NCBI RefSeq assembly: GCF_038896935.1
Contig: NZ_JBANDC010000024.1
Location: 14,568 to 78,567 of the forward strand
Origin: Collimonas rhizosphaerae
GTDB taxonomy: Bacteria > Pseudomonadota > Gammaproteobacteria > Burkholderiales > Burkholderiaceae_D
DNA: 64,000 nt
Direction of reading: 5' to 3'
Positions 16,198-24,444 of this stretch are shown one piece after another. A model generated the notes under the pieces. That model ran no database searches. It worked only from the letters and a program-made list of their open reading frames with translations, and had not been told where the DNA came from. Each line of letters starts with the position of its first letter. Positions within the stretch are counted from its first letter, which is position 1. The translations under genes and the position numbers were made by a program.

Positions 16198-16899
16198 ATG
16201 CTTCAAATTCGTAAAAGCGAGGAACGCGGCGTTGCCGACCACGGCTGGCTGAATTCGCACCATACATTTTCGTTCGGCCATTATTTCGACGCCGAGCATA
16301 CCGGCTTCGGGCCGCTGCTGGTGATCAACGAAGACCGCGTAAAAGCCGGCCAGGGTTTCGGCACGCACGGCCACAGCGACATGGAAATCATTTCCTATGT
16401 GCTGGACGGCGCGCTGGAACACAAGGACAGCATGGGCACCGGCTCGGTCCTGCATTACGGCGATGTGCAAAGGATGAGCGCAGGCAGCGGCGTGCGCCAC
16501 AGCGAGTTCAACCACTCGGCGACGGCGCCGGTGCATTTCCTGCAGATCTGGATCAAGCCGAATGTCGCCGGCATCCCGCCCAGCTATGAAGAAAAGCATT
16601 TCACCGTCGCCGAAAAACAAGGACAGCTGCGCCTGATCGCATCGGCCGACGGCCGCGGCAACTCGGTGCTGATACACCAGGATGCGTCGATCTATGCAGC
16701 GATCCTGAACGGCGGCGAACCGCTGCAGCACACGCTGGCCGAAGGACGCAACGCGTATGTGCATGTGATACGCGGCCGCGTCAGCGTCAACGGTCTCGCG
16801 CTGAACGGCGGCGACGCAGTGAAGGTGACAGCCGAGACTGCGGTCACGCTGGCCAAGGCCGACGCTGCGGAAGTATTGCTGTTCGACCTGCCGTATTGA
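16198..16899 (+). CDS. pirin family protein, YhaK-like
   Basis: The 233-residue bicupin-type protein opens with LQIRKSEERG and carries the pirin metal-site phrases GPLLVINEDRV, FGTHGHSDMEIISYVLDG and HKDSMGTGS. The C-terminal cupin half is shorter, as in E. coli YhaK. Related pirins show quercetin dioxygenase activity or act as redox sensors; the substrate here is unknown. GGAG lies just upstream of the ATG. A LysR regulator gene converges on it from the right, and genes of this type are often controlled by an adjacent LysR protein. Confidence 0.92.
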   Translation: MLQIRKSEERGVADHGWLNSHHTFSFGHYFDAEHTGFGPLLVINEDRVKAGQGFGTHGHSDMEIISYVLDGALEHKDSMGTGSVLHYGDVQRMSAGSGVRHSEFNHSATAPVHFLQIWIKPNVAGIPPSYEEKHFTVAEKQGQLRLIASADGRGNSVLIHQDASIYAAILNGGEPLQHTLAEGRNAYVHVIRGRVSVNGLALNGGDAVKVTAETAVTLAKADAAEVLLFDLPY

Positions 16900-16921
16900 T
16901 TTTGCAGGCGCAGCGGAAGTG

Positions 16922-16963
16922 AACCAGGCCGGGACAGCGCCAAGCTGCCCGGCCTGGTTTTTT
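16922..16963. terminator. bidirectional terminator between pirin and lysR genes
   Basis: AACCAGGCCGGG (16922-16933) pairs with CCCGGCCTGGTT (16948-16959), and T6 follows on the plus strand. Its right edge touches the stop codon of the converging LysR gene. Confidence 0.88.
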
Positions 16964-17885
16964 AGAGCGCTCCAGGCACATGCCGGACCAGGCGCGCCAT
17001 GGCGTCGCTGCCGCGCATGCGCTCCATCCACCAGCTCAAGGCGGCGCCGTCGTCGCCGGTGCGCCACGCCAGCGAAAAGGTTTCGTCCGGCTTCGGCTCT
17101 TCCACTTCTTTCACGACCAAGGCGCCCGACGCAATCGCCGCGCGCGCGCATGGTTCCGGCAAAAAACCGAAGCCGATGCCGGCCAGCTGCAAGTCGTATT
17201 TGCTGCGCATGTCCGGCACCGTCAGCGTGTCTTGCCCGAACAGCAGGCCGACCGTGCGCGAGGCCATCCTGCGCGCCGAATCCGCTACGCTGATGGCGCG
17301 GTGCGGCAACAATTCGGCCTTGCCCAGCACACGCTTCACCTTGGCCAGCGGATGGTTTGGCGCCACTACGAACACGAAAGAAATCGTTCCCATCTTCTCG
17401 GCGATATAACCGCCGCCCGCAGGCCCCTGCCCCGGTGCCGCGATCAGCAAATCGACACGGCGCTCCAGCAGCGCTTCCCAGGTGCCGGCCAGCGATTCCC
17501 TGGCGATGCGCAAGCGGGTCTTGTCGGCTACCGCGCAGAAGGCGGCGATATCGGTTTCCAGCGCCGTTACCGAAAACAGCGAGTCTATGCAGATCGTCAG
17601 CTCGGTCTCCCAGCCGGAGGCCACGCGGCGCACGCGGTGCTCCAGGTCTTCCGCCGCCTTCAGCAGGTAGCGCCCCTCCTTGAGCAGCTCGGCGCCGGCG
17701 CGCGTCAGCGCCACCTTCGGCCCCTGGCGCTCGTAGACTTGCACGCCCAGGTCTTGCTCAAGTTTCGATACGGTGTAGGAGATGGTCGAAGGGACCCGGT
17801 GCAATTCGCTGCCGGCGGCGGAGAACGAGCCGCGGCGGTCGATGGCGTCGAGAATCAACAGCGCATCGAGACTGATTCTGAACAT
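16962..17885 (-). CDS. LysR-family transcriptional regulator
   Basis: The 307-residue protein has the N-terminal winged helix-turn-helix of LysR regulators (residues 1-60: LLILDAIDRRGSFSAAGSELHRVPSTISYTVSKLEQDLG) and a type 2 periplasmic-binding-like effector domain (about 90-295). A GGGAG site precedes the ATG. It follows the DedA-rhodanese gene by 25 bp on the same strand and converges on the pirin gene. It could regulate either neighbour. The effector is unknown. Confidence 0.93.
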   Translation of the reverse strand: MFRISLDALLILDAIDRRGSFSAAGSELHRVPSTISYTVSKLEQDLGVQVYERQGPKVALTRAGAELLKEGRYLLKAAEDLEHRVRRVASGWETELTICIDSLFSVTALETDIAAFCAVADKTRLRIARESLAGTWEALLERRVDLLIAAPGQGPAGGGYIAEKMGTISFVFVVAPNHPLAKVKRVLGKAELLPHRAISVADSARRMASRTVGLLFGQDTLTVPDMRSKYDLQLAGIGFGFLPEPCARAAIASGALVVKEVEEPKPDETFSLAWRTGDDGAALSWWMERMRGSDAMARLVRHVPGAL

Positions 17886-17910
17886 GGAACTCCCGATAGA
17901 GAGAAAAGAA

Positions 17911-18834
17911 TTAGGAATCGATCGCGTAGCCGGCCGCGATCCAGGCGTCTATGCCGCCCGACAGCGGCCGCACTTTCTTGTAGCCTCGCAGCATCAGCTG
18001 CTTGGCGACCAGCGCCGCCGAGGCTTCGTTGGGACAGGCGCAGTAGACGATCACTTCCTGGTCCACCGGCGCATCGAACACGAAGCTGTTGATTTCCTGG
18101 TGCGAGATGGTGCGTGCGCCGGGGATCCGTCCGGCCTGCTGCGAAGCCGGCGAACGGACATCGACGATGGCCGGCGTGATGCCCTGCTTGAACAGCTGGT
18201 CCAGCTCTTCCACCGAGATGCGCGCCATGCGCAAGGACATGCGGAAACGCCGGCGCTGCCACCATTTGCTGGCGACGAATATCGCAAAGCCTGCGGCCAC
18301 CAGCATCATGCCGTACTGGCCGAGTTCGGTCAGCACGTTCAGCAGGTCGTCGATGGCGGTGCTGAACAGGGAGCCGAGGAAAATCGCCAGGCCGGCCCAC
18401 AAGGCCGCGCCTATGCTGTCGTAGAGGATGAAGGTGGTGCGGCTGGTGCCGATGGTGCCGGCCAGCGCGCTGGCGATGGAAGCAAAGCCCGGGATGAATT
18501 TGGCGACCAGCAGCGAACGTGCGCCCCAGCGCGAATAGATGGATTCGGTCTGCCGCACGCAGGAATCGGGCGACAGCGAAATCCGGCACAGCGTGGACAA
18601 CACCTTCCTGCCGTAACGCCGGCCCGCCAGGTACCAGAGGAAATCGGCGATCAGCGCCGCCGCCACCGCGGTAAGCAACAGCACCGGCGCCGAATACTCG
18701 CCGCGATGCATCAGGGCGCCGGTGATCACCAGCGTCGGATAGGCCGGCACCGGCGCCCCCAGCTGTTCCGCCAGCACATTGAAAAATACGATGACCAGCC
18801 CATATTGCTCGATCAGATGAAACAGGTAGGTCAT
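17911..18834 (-). CDS. DedA-family membrane protein fused to a rhodanese domain
   Basis: The 307-residue protein joins two modules. Residues 1 to about 190 are a DedA/SNARE-associated membrane domain with several hydrophobic segments and the family phrase GARSLLVAKFIPGFASIASALAG. Residues about 205-305 are a cytoplasmic rhodanese domain with AIVDVRSPASQQAGRIPGA and the active-site loop YCACPNEASA (Cys265). DedA proteins are linked to lipid scrambling and membrane homeostasis, and rhodaneses transfer sulfane sulfur. The fusion is known in proteobacteria, but its biochemical purpose is unclear. YoaK/DUF1275 lies upstream and lysR downstream on the same strand. Confidence 0.93.
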   Translation of the reverse strand: MTYLFHLIEQYGLVIVFFNVLAEQLGAPVPAYPTLVITGALMHRGEYSAPVLLLTAVAAALIADFLWYLAGRRYGRKVLSTLCRISLSPDSCVRQTESIYSRWGARSLLVAKFIPGFASIASALAGTIGTSRTTFILYDSIGAALWAGLAIFLGSLFSTAIDDLLNVLTELGQYGMMLVAAGFAIFVASKWWQRRRFRMSLRMARISVEELDQLFKQGITPAIVDVRSPASQQAGRIPGARTISHQEINSFVFDAPVDQEVIVYCACPNEASAALVAKQLMLRGYKKVRPLSGGIDAWIAAGYAIDS

Positions 18835-18850
18835 CGCTTTCGTCGCCTCG

Positions 18851-18889
18851 TTGCCATGTCGATAATTGCCAGAATTGCCAGGTCGGCAA
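18851..18889. repeat. cluster of TTGCCA/TGGCAA half-sites upstream of the DedA-rhodanese gene
   Basis: TTGCCA occurs at 18851, 18866 and 18875, the last two inside a 9-bp tandem repeat AATTGCCAG. An inverted GGCAAT lies at 18884-18889. The cluster is 17-55 bp upstream of the start codon, where an operator would be expected. Confidence 0.45.
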
Positions 18890-18920
18890 TATCAGGGTAC
18901 TGCGTTCAATTCCTCGATCA

Positions 18921-19625
18921 TTATAAAGTTGATGGCGATCCGGCTTCGCTCTTTTCCGAAAGATATTCCGTAACCGCCAGCCAGGCCAGCAGCGCCGACG
19001 GCAGCAGCAGGGACAGGAACCGCAGGTACTTGTAGGCAAAGGCGCCGGCGATGGCGCCGACGCCGAACATCACCACCGGCCAGAAGAACTTGACGCAGCG
19101 CTGGCGCACCGTTTCGTCCGCCGCGCCGCGCAGGATGTCGACCAGGTCGATCACCAGCTGGGTGACATTGCCGGTCATGACCGTGGTTGGCGTCAGGTGC
19201 TGCAGCACCAGGCGGCTGCTGGCGTTCTGCACGCCCATGCTGGCGGCGCCGCAGATGCCCGCCAGCAGGGCCAGCGGCGCTTCGGTATTGCCGAGCGGTT
19301 GCGCCAGGCAGCCGGCGATCATGAAGCCCAGCAAGAAAATCAATTGCAGCACCAGCAGGTAGGGCATGGGCTGGCGGCCGCTGCGCTCAAGCCAGATCAG
19401 CGTGACGCGCGTCAGCGCCACTGCGAGTATGAATGCCGGAAACGCCAGCAGCTTGATCAGCACGCCGTGCGAATGATTGGCCAGTTCGCTGCCGATCAGC
19501 ACGAAGTTGCCGGTGACGTGCGCAGTGAACAGGCCGAACAAGGCGATGAAGCCTACGGTATCGACATAACCGGCCAGGAAACTCAATACGACCGATTGGT
19601 GGGTCCTGCGATTGCCTGCCTCCAT
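18921..19625 (-). CDS. YoaK/DUF1275 family membrane protein
   Basis: The 234-residue protein has about six hydrophobic helices. It carries the DUF1275 hallmarks: AGYVDTVGFIALFGLFTAHVTGNFVLIG near the N-terminus, GAASMGVQNASSRL, and TTVMTGNVTQLVIDL in the middle. The family is widespread and uncharacterised; some members are annotated as possible transporters. GGAGG lies seven bases before the ATG. Two very small membrane-protein genes lie just upstream on the same strand, and the DedA-rhodanese gene lies 86 bp downstream. Confidence 0.93.
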   Translation of the reverse strand: MEAGNRRTHQSVVLSFLAGYVDTVGFIALFGLFTAHVTGNFVLIGSELANHSHGVLIKLLAFPAFILAVALTRVTLIWLERSGRQPMPYLLVLQLIFLLGFMIAGCLAQPLGNTEAPLALLAGICGAASMGVQNASSRLVLQHLTPTTVMTGNVTQLVIDLVDILRGAADETVRQRCVKFFWPVVMFGVGAIAGAFAYKYLRFLSLLLPSALLAWLAVTEYLSEKSEAGSPSTL

Positions 19626-19643
19626 CCTGCCTCCTCCCCTCTG

Positions 19644-19796
19644 TCAAACCTGGCCGGCGGCCAGGTAACCCAATGTCATCGCCACCACCAGCAATGCGCC
19701 GACCGGCGTCGGCGGCGTCGGCGACGGCAGGTCGAACCAGCGGCACAAGGCGCCGACCAGCAAACCCAGCGCCATGCCCAGCAGCAGGGCAATCAT
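19644..19796 (-). CDS. XapX/DUF1427-type mini membrane protein
   Basis: The 50-residue protein is MIALLLGMALGLLVGALCRW followed by a Pro-rich turn (DLPSPTPPTP) and a second hydrophobic helix. It resembles XapX-domain proteins (DUF1427), which are two-helix proteins with a central SPAPP-like turn. Its ATG overlaps the stop codon of the preceding mini protein (ATGA), so the pair is translationally coupled. It has only 18 bp to the YoaK start. Function unknown. Confidence 0.75.
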   Translation of the reverse strand: MIALLLGMALGLLVGALCRWFDLPSPTPPTPVGALLVVAMTLGYLAAGQV

Positions 19797-19984
19797 AACT
19801 TGCTCCCGGCGGCGGCGCGCGCCGCCAGGTAGCGGTCCACCAGCCAGTAGCCGCTGCTCATCATGAACACCAGTATGGCGCCGCTCAGCACCGGCGGCGA
19901 AGGCACCGGAATCTGCGCCAGGTGGCAGGCGGCGCCGACCGCGAACGACAACAGCAAACCCAATACGATTTTTGTATAGCGCAT
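19793..19984 (-). CDS. XapX/DUF1427-type mini membrane protein
   Basis: The 63-residue protein begins MRYTKIVLGLLLSFAVGAACHL, has a PVPSPPV turn, then a second helix ending in a positively charged tail (YLAARAAAGSKL). It is a two-helix XapX/DUF1427-like protein, paired with a similar gene that overlaps its stop codon. The frame is open further upstream, but MRYTK is the natural start for such proteins. A terminator of the amidohydrolase gene lies just upstream, so this pair may have its own promoter. Confidence 0.78.
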   Translation of the reverse strand: MRYTKIVLGLLLSFAVGAACHLAQIPVPSPPVLSGAILVFMMSSGYWLVDRYLAARAAAGSKL

Positions 19985-20007
19985 GATAATCCTCAATCCG
20001 TCCCTAA

Positions 20008-20035
20008 AAGAAACGGACTTCCACCGGGAAGTCCG
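20008..20035 (-). terminator. terminator after the amidohydrolase gene
   Basis: CGGACTTCC (20014-20022) pairs with GGAAGTCCG (20027-20035). On the minus strand it is followed by TTTCTTTT. It lies 9 bp past the amidohydrolase stop. Confidence 0.75.
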
Positions 20036-20043
20036 CGACAAGC

Positions 20044-21891
20044 TTAAAAAGCGAAACAGCTGCAACCCAGCGCACCCCAGAATCCCGAATAATCCGAGAT
20101 CGGCACCGTCGATTTCCTTGCTGCGTCATGCGCGTGGGCGTGCACGCCGCAGGCGCCGGCACACTGATGCGGCAGGGCCTGGCGCTGCTGCGCCACAGGA
20201 CGGTAATGGCCCGGCACGGTTTTCACCGGCGACCAGTCCGGCAGCACCGGGATAGGCGGCGGCGCCAGCGGCGCGAACTCGGCGGCGCCATAGACGATCT
20301 TGCCGCCAACCACCGTCAGCACCGATTCCAGCGCCTTGATGCTGTCTTCGTCGACGCTGAAAAAATCTGCCGACAACACCGCCAGGTCCGCCAGCTGCCC
20401 TTGCTTGATGCGGCCCTTCTTGCCCTGCTCGCTGGAAAACCAGGCGCTGCCGTTGGTCCAGAGTTCGAGCGCGGTTTCGCGCGGCAGCCTGGCCGCGGTG
20501 TCGTACAGCTTCATGCCGCCGACGGTGCGTCCCGACACCAGCCAGTACAGCGCGGTCCAAGGGTTGTAGCTGGCCACCCGGGTAGCATCGGTGCCGGCGC
20601 CGACCGGCACGCCCATCTCCAGCATGCGCGCTATCGGCGGCGTGTGGGCCGCGGCGTCGGCGCCGTAGCGGTCGACAAAATACTCGCCCTGGAACGCCAT
20701 CCGGTGCTGGATCGCGATGCCGCCGCCCAGCACGCGCACCCGTTCGATATTCTGCGGCGTGATGGTTTCCGCATGGTCGAAGATCCAGTGCAAGCCGTCG
20801 AATGGAATCTCGCGGTTCACTTTTTCAAACACATCCAGCATGCGGCTGATCGATTCGTTGTAAGTGGCGTGCAGGCGGAACGGCCAGCGCTGCGAGACCA
20901 GGTGCCGCACCACTTGCTCCAGCTCGTTTTCCATGCCTGCCGCCAGCTCCGGCCGCGGCTCCAGGAAATCTTCAAAGTCCGCCGCCGAAAACACCAGCAT
21001 TTCGCCGGCGCCGTTATGGCGGTAGAAATCGTCGCCCTGGCCGGGCGTGACCAAACCGGTCCATTTCTGGAAATCGTCCAGCTCCTGTCCCTTGCGCTGG
21101 GTGAACAGGTTGTAGGCGATGCGTATCGTCAGCTGCTGGTCGCGCGCCAGCTGGTCGATGATGGCGTAGTCCTCGGGATAATTCTGGAAACCGCCGCCGG
21201 CGTCGATGGCGCTGGTGACGCCGAGCCGGTTCAGCTCGCGCATGAACTGGCGGGTGGAGTTGACTTGCTGCTCGTGCGGCAAAGCCGGGCCCTTGGCCAG
21301 GGTTGCATACAGGATCATCGCATTCGGCTTGGCGATCAGCATGCCGGTCGGATTGCCGGCAGCGTCGCGCTGGATTTCGCCGCCGGGCGGATTCGGCGTG
21401 TCCTTGGTGTAGCCGACGGCGCGCAAGGCGGCGCGGTTGAGCAAGGCGCGGTCGTACAGGTGGAGGATGAACACCGGCGTGTCAGGTGCGGCGGCGTTGA
21501 TTTCTTCCAGCGTCGGCATGCGCTTTTCGGCGAACTGGAATTCAGTCCAGCCGCCGACCACGCGTACCCACTGCGGATGCGGGGTGCGCAGCGCCTGTTC
21601 TTTCAGCATGCGCAACGCATCCGCCAGCGAAGGCACGCCTTCCCAGCGCAATTCCAGGTTGTAGTTGAGGCCGCCGCGGATCAGGTGCAAGTGGGAGTCG
21701 TTCAGGCCCGGGACCGCGGTGCGGCCGTTCAGGTCGATCACCTGGGTCGCGGCGCCGCGATGACGCATCGCTTCCTCCGCATCGCCGACCGCGACGAACT
21801 TGCCATCCTGTATCGCTACCGCCGTCGCCAGCGGCTGTGCCTTGTCGACCGTGTGAAAGCGGCCGTTCAACAAAATCATGTCTGCACTCAT
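20044..21891 (-). CDS. amidohydrolase family protein, YtcJ-like
   Basis: The 615-residue protein is a metal-dependent hydrolase of the YtcJ/amidohydrolase_3 type. The composite-domain start is MILLNGRFHTVD. The metal motif is DSHLHLIRGG (about residues 65-74). Internal histidines sit in RLHATYNES and IFDHAETI, and the C-terminal barrel Asp is in GAGTDATR. The substrate is unknown. The last 40 residues form a Cys/His-rich tail (CAGACGVHAHAH and later GCSCFAF) beyond the usual domain end. GAGGAG precedes the ATG. A YcaC-like hydrolase gene lies 71 bp upstream on the same strand. Confidence 0.9.
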   Translation of the reverse strand: MSADMILLNGRFHTVDKAQPLATAVAIQDGKFVAVGDAEEAMRHRGAATQVIDLNGRTAVPGLNDSHLHLIRGGLNYNLELRWEGVPSLADALRMLKEQALRTPHPQWVRVVGGWTEFQFAEKRMPTLEEINAAAPDTPVFILHLYDRALLNRAALRAVGYTKDTPNPPGGEIQRDAAGNPTGMLIAKPNAMILYATLAKGPALPHEQQVNSTRQFMRELNRLGVTSAIDAGGGFQNYPEDYAIIDQLARDQQLTIRIAYNLFTQRKGQELDDFQKWTGLVTPGQGDDFYRHNGAGEMLVFSAADFEDFLEPRPELAAGMENELEQVVRHLVSQRWPFRLHATYNESISRMLDVFEKVNREIPFDGLHWIFDHAETITPQNIERVRVLGGGIAIQHRMAFQGEYFVDRYGADAAAHTPPIARMLEMGVPVGAGTDATRVASYNPWTALYWLVSGRTVGGMKLYDTAARLPRETALELWTNGSAWFSSEQGKKGRIKQGQLADLAVLSADFFSVDEDSIKALESVLTVVGGKIVYGAAEFAPLAPPPIPVLPDWSPVKTVPGHYRPVAQQRQALPHQCAGACGVHAHAHDAARKSTVPISDYSGFWGALGCSCFAF

Positions 21892-21962
21892 GGTTTTCTC
21901 CTCACGCTATCGGATCTGGTGTAACGCGGCCCCGCCAATGGATGCACAGGGCCTCTTGGTCT

Positions 21963-22616
21963 TTAATGGGCTTCAGAGGCATTGAACATGGTCTTGGCAT
22001 AGATCAAGCCGAGGCCGTAGCCGCCGCCGTGCGCAATCGAAGTGGCCACGGTTTCGTTGTAGGTTTCGCCGCGCGCCCAGTCGCGTTGCAGTTCCAGCAG
22101 GTACTGCAGCGAGGTCATGGGACGCGCGCCTTGCTGGATCATGCGTTCCACTGCGCGCTGGTGAGCCTCGTCGGAGACATCGCCGCTGGCGTCGGTGATG
22201 ACATACACGTCGAATCCCTGGTCCAGGGCCGACAACGCAGGACCGACGATGCATACCGAAGTCCACAGGCCGGCCAGCACGATCTTGTCCTTGCCGATAG
22301 CGTTGACGCGTTCAGCAATGCGCGCATCTTCCCAGGTATTCATGGTGGTGCGGTCTATCGCTTCCTGCCCTGGGAACACGGTCTTGATTTCGTCGAAGAT
22401 GGGGCCGGAGAACGACTTTTCGGCGACTGTGGTCAGGATGGTCGGCACCTCGAACTCTTTGGCGGCCTTGGCCACCAGGGCGACGTTATTGCGCAGCGAA
22501 GCCAGGTCGATGGACTTGGTGGCGAACGCCATTTGCGATTGGTGATCGATCATGATCAGGGTGTGGTTGGCAGGGTTCAGCAGCGTGCTTCCTGGCTTGG
22601 CGGTTGCGATTGGCAT
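21963..22616 (-). CDS. isochorismatase-like hydrolase, YcaC type
   Basis: The 217-residue cysteine hydrolase starts at MPIATAKPGS, supported by GAGAGGAAA just upstream. Residues MIDHQ (Asp24) and GLWTSVCIVGPALSA (nucleophile Cys122) fit the Asp/Cys catalytic site of the isochorismatase-like family. The phrases ALSALDQGFDVYVITDASG and QGARPMTS match E. coli YcaC. The substrate is unknown for the family. Two adjacent palindromes lie 24-58 bp upstream, suggesting control by a dimeric repressor. The amidohydrolase gene follows on the same strand. Confidence 0.92.
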   Translation of the reverse strand: MPIATAKPGSTLLNPANHTLIMIDHQSQMAFATKSIDLASLRNNVALVAKAAKEFEVPTILTTVAEKSFSGPIFDEIKTVFPGQEAIDRTTMNTWEDARIAERVNAIGKDKIVLAGLWTSVCIVGPALSALDQGFDVYVITDASGDVSDEAHQRAVERMIQQGARPMTSLQYLLELQRDWARGETYNETVATSIAHGGGYGLGLIYAKTMFNASEAH

Positions 22617-22639
22617 GATGTTTCCTCTCTTATATGCGA

Positions 22640-22674
22640 TTAATTCGAAATTAAAACAGGAATCGATTCCTGTT
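22640..22674. promoter_or_regulatory. adjacent palindromes upstream of the YcaC-like gene
   Basis: AACAGGAATC/GATTCCTGTT (22655-22674) is a perfect 20-bp palindrome. Directly next to it is TTAATT-CGA-AATTAA (22640-22654), with 6-bp arms. They lie where an operator of the hydrolase gene would be. The regulator is not identified. Confidence 0.7.
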
Positions 22675-22811
22675 GATTGGCATGGGGTCATTACCAATGA
22701 ATTGCAGTATGGTCGAGAGGAATTCAAAAGAAAAACGGAAAATTTATAGCCAAACGATCGAATTTATCGATTATTAATTTAATGCTATTTTTACAAAGGA
22801 ACTGTCAAGCT

Positions 22812-24266
22812 TCAGGCCATCTCGTCCAGCAGCGCATGGCCGTATACCGTGAAGCGGCTTTTACCCTGGCGCTTGGCCTGGTACATCGCTGCGTCAGCCT
22901 GGCGCAATGCGGCATCCCACTCCAGGTTCTCGGCCTGGCACAGGGCGATGCCGATGCTGCAGCCGATGCCGTCGCCGATGGCGGCGACGCGGCTGACGAT
23001 GCGGCCGGCGACCGCGGTGGCGGTAGCCTTGACGGCAGCGGCGGGAGCCGCCAGGCACACCACGAATTCGTCGCCGCCGACACGGCCGGCGATATCGCTG
23101 TCGCGCAGCACCGACCTGAGGGCGGCGGCCACTTCGACCAGCACCGTGTCGCCGCGGTCGTGCCCGAGGTCGTCGTTGACGCGCTTGAAGCCGTCCAGGT
23201 CGATGAACAGCAAGGCCACCGCCTGGCGGCTCGCCAAATCGCGGCTGCGCAAGGTTTCAGCCAGTTCGAGAAACAGTGAACGGCTGGGCAGCCCGGTCAA
23301 GTCGTCCAGCCGCACCTGGTCCATCCTGACTTCCAGCATGGCGTTGTTGAGCGCCAGCAGGCGGGCGTCTTGTACCGTCTTCAGGTAGACCTGGTTCATT
23401 TCGCGCAGGTAGATCAGCAGCAGCAGCGTGGCCGACGCCAGGGCGTTGCAGCGGCCGACGTACCAGCCCACCGAGAACTGGCTGCCGCCGGCCATGGTGA
23501 TGGCGTTGTCGCACAGCAGCGCAACCAGGGCAACCCCCAGCCATACGTGCAACACCGCGCGGAAGCGCGTGGCCTGCCACAAGACCAGGAAGGCAAGGCC
23601 GGTCATGCACTGCAGCAAAGGGCCGGCGCCGCTGCTGGCTAGCCGGCGAAAATCGCCGTTGTCATCGAGCCGCGGCAAATACGCATGGAATACGGTGACC
23701 AGGGCCATGCTGGCAAGCAGCGCCGCCGCCACGGCGGCCATCAGCCAACGCGCCAGGCGCTGGGAGTGCCGGTACATCAGGGCCGGATTGCGCCAGTTGC
23801 TGGCGGCGTAGGCCAGGATCCCCAGCGCCAGGCCGGCATGCCATAAAAACCACAGCCAGATCGCAGTCTGCTCGCCGCCCAGCAGCGATCCGTGCGGCAG
23901 GAACATGTCGGGCAAGGCCAGGAACTGCAGTAAAAAAATCCCGGCGCAATAAAAGCAGGCGCCGCCGACAAACAGCAGATCGAGAGCCCTGGTGGCGCGA
24001 TAGTGGGCAAAAATCAGGTAGGTGATGATGACATAAGCGACCACCGTCGCCGTCTGGTAGGAAGGCAGGAAGGCTGGCACCCGCGGCCCCATGACCGCCG
24101 CCAGCGGCAGCAGCAGCAATGTTCCCGAGACAATCCCGATGCAGGTCCACAATGCACGCCGCCGCTGGCGGCTGGTCGCCTGCCGCGTCGCCGGCGAAGC
24201 GTTCATATGGTGCCAGGCCGGCTTGGACATGGCGTTGTTACCTGCATTGCTTGCGCGGTCGGTCAT
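22812..24266 (-). CDS. membrane-bound diguanylate cyclase (MASE4-like sensor plus GGDEF)
   Basis: The 484-residue protein has an N-terminal membrane region with about seven to eight helices (residues 37-290) resembling MASE4 sensors. A short linker is followed by a GGDEF domain (about 315-480). The active-site GGDEF is intact (397-401), and the inhibitory I-site RDSD (388-391) lies exactly five residues ahead. It should therefore make cyclic di-GMP with product inhibition. The start at 24266 has a weak ribosome-binding site; Met13 is an alternative. It is a lone gene, divergent from the quinone oxidoreductase. Confidence 0.92.
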   Translation of the reverse strand: MTDRASNAGNNAMSKPAWHHMNASPATRQATSRQRRRALWTCIGIVSGTLLLLPLAAVMGPRVPAFLPSYQTATVVAYVIITYLIFAHYRATRALDLLFVGGACFYCAGIFLLQFLALPDMFLPHGSLLGGEQTAIWLWFLWHAGLALGILAYAASNWRNPALMYRHSQRLARWLMAAVAAALLASMALVTVFHAYLPRLDDNGDFRRLASSGAGPLLQCMTGLAFLVLWQATRFRAVLHVWLGVALVALLCDNAITMAGGSQFSVGWYVGRCNALASATLLLLIYLREMNQVYLKTVQDARLLALNNAMLEVRMDQVRLDDLTGLPSRSLFLELAETLRSRDLASRQAVALLFIDLDGFKRVNDDLGHDRGDTVLVEVAAALRSVLRDSDIAGRVGGDEFVVCLAAPAAAVKATATAVAGRIVSRVAAIGDGIGCSIGIALCQAENLEWDAALRQADAAMYQAKRQGKSRFTVYGHALLDEMA

Positions 24267-24444
24267 TGCCTGTTCTTCATGAAGCCCTTGATTGAAAGAA
24301 TTTCCATAGAGAAATCTTGTCTTTTAGCATCAAAATAATAACTTGAATGCCTGTGTTGAGCTAATACAGAAAAGCTATCACTCTCGCTTTCAAAAGAGAA
24401 ATAAGACTTGTCATACAATGGCCTCTTTACCTTGAGACCATGCC

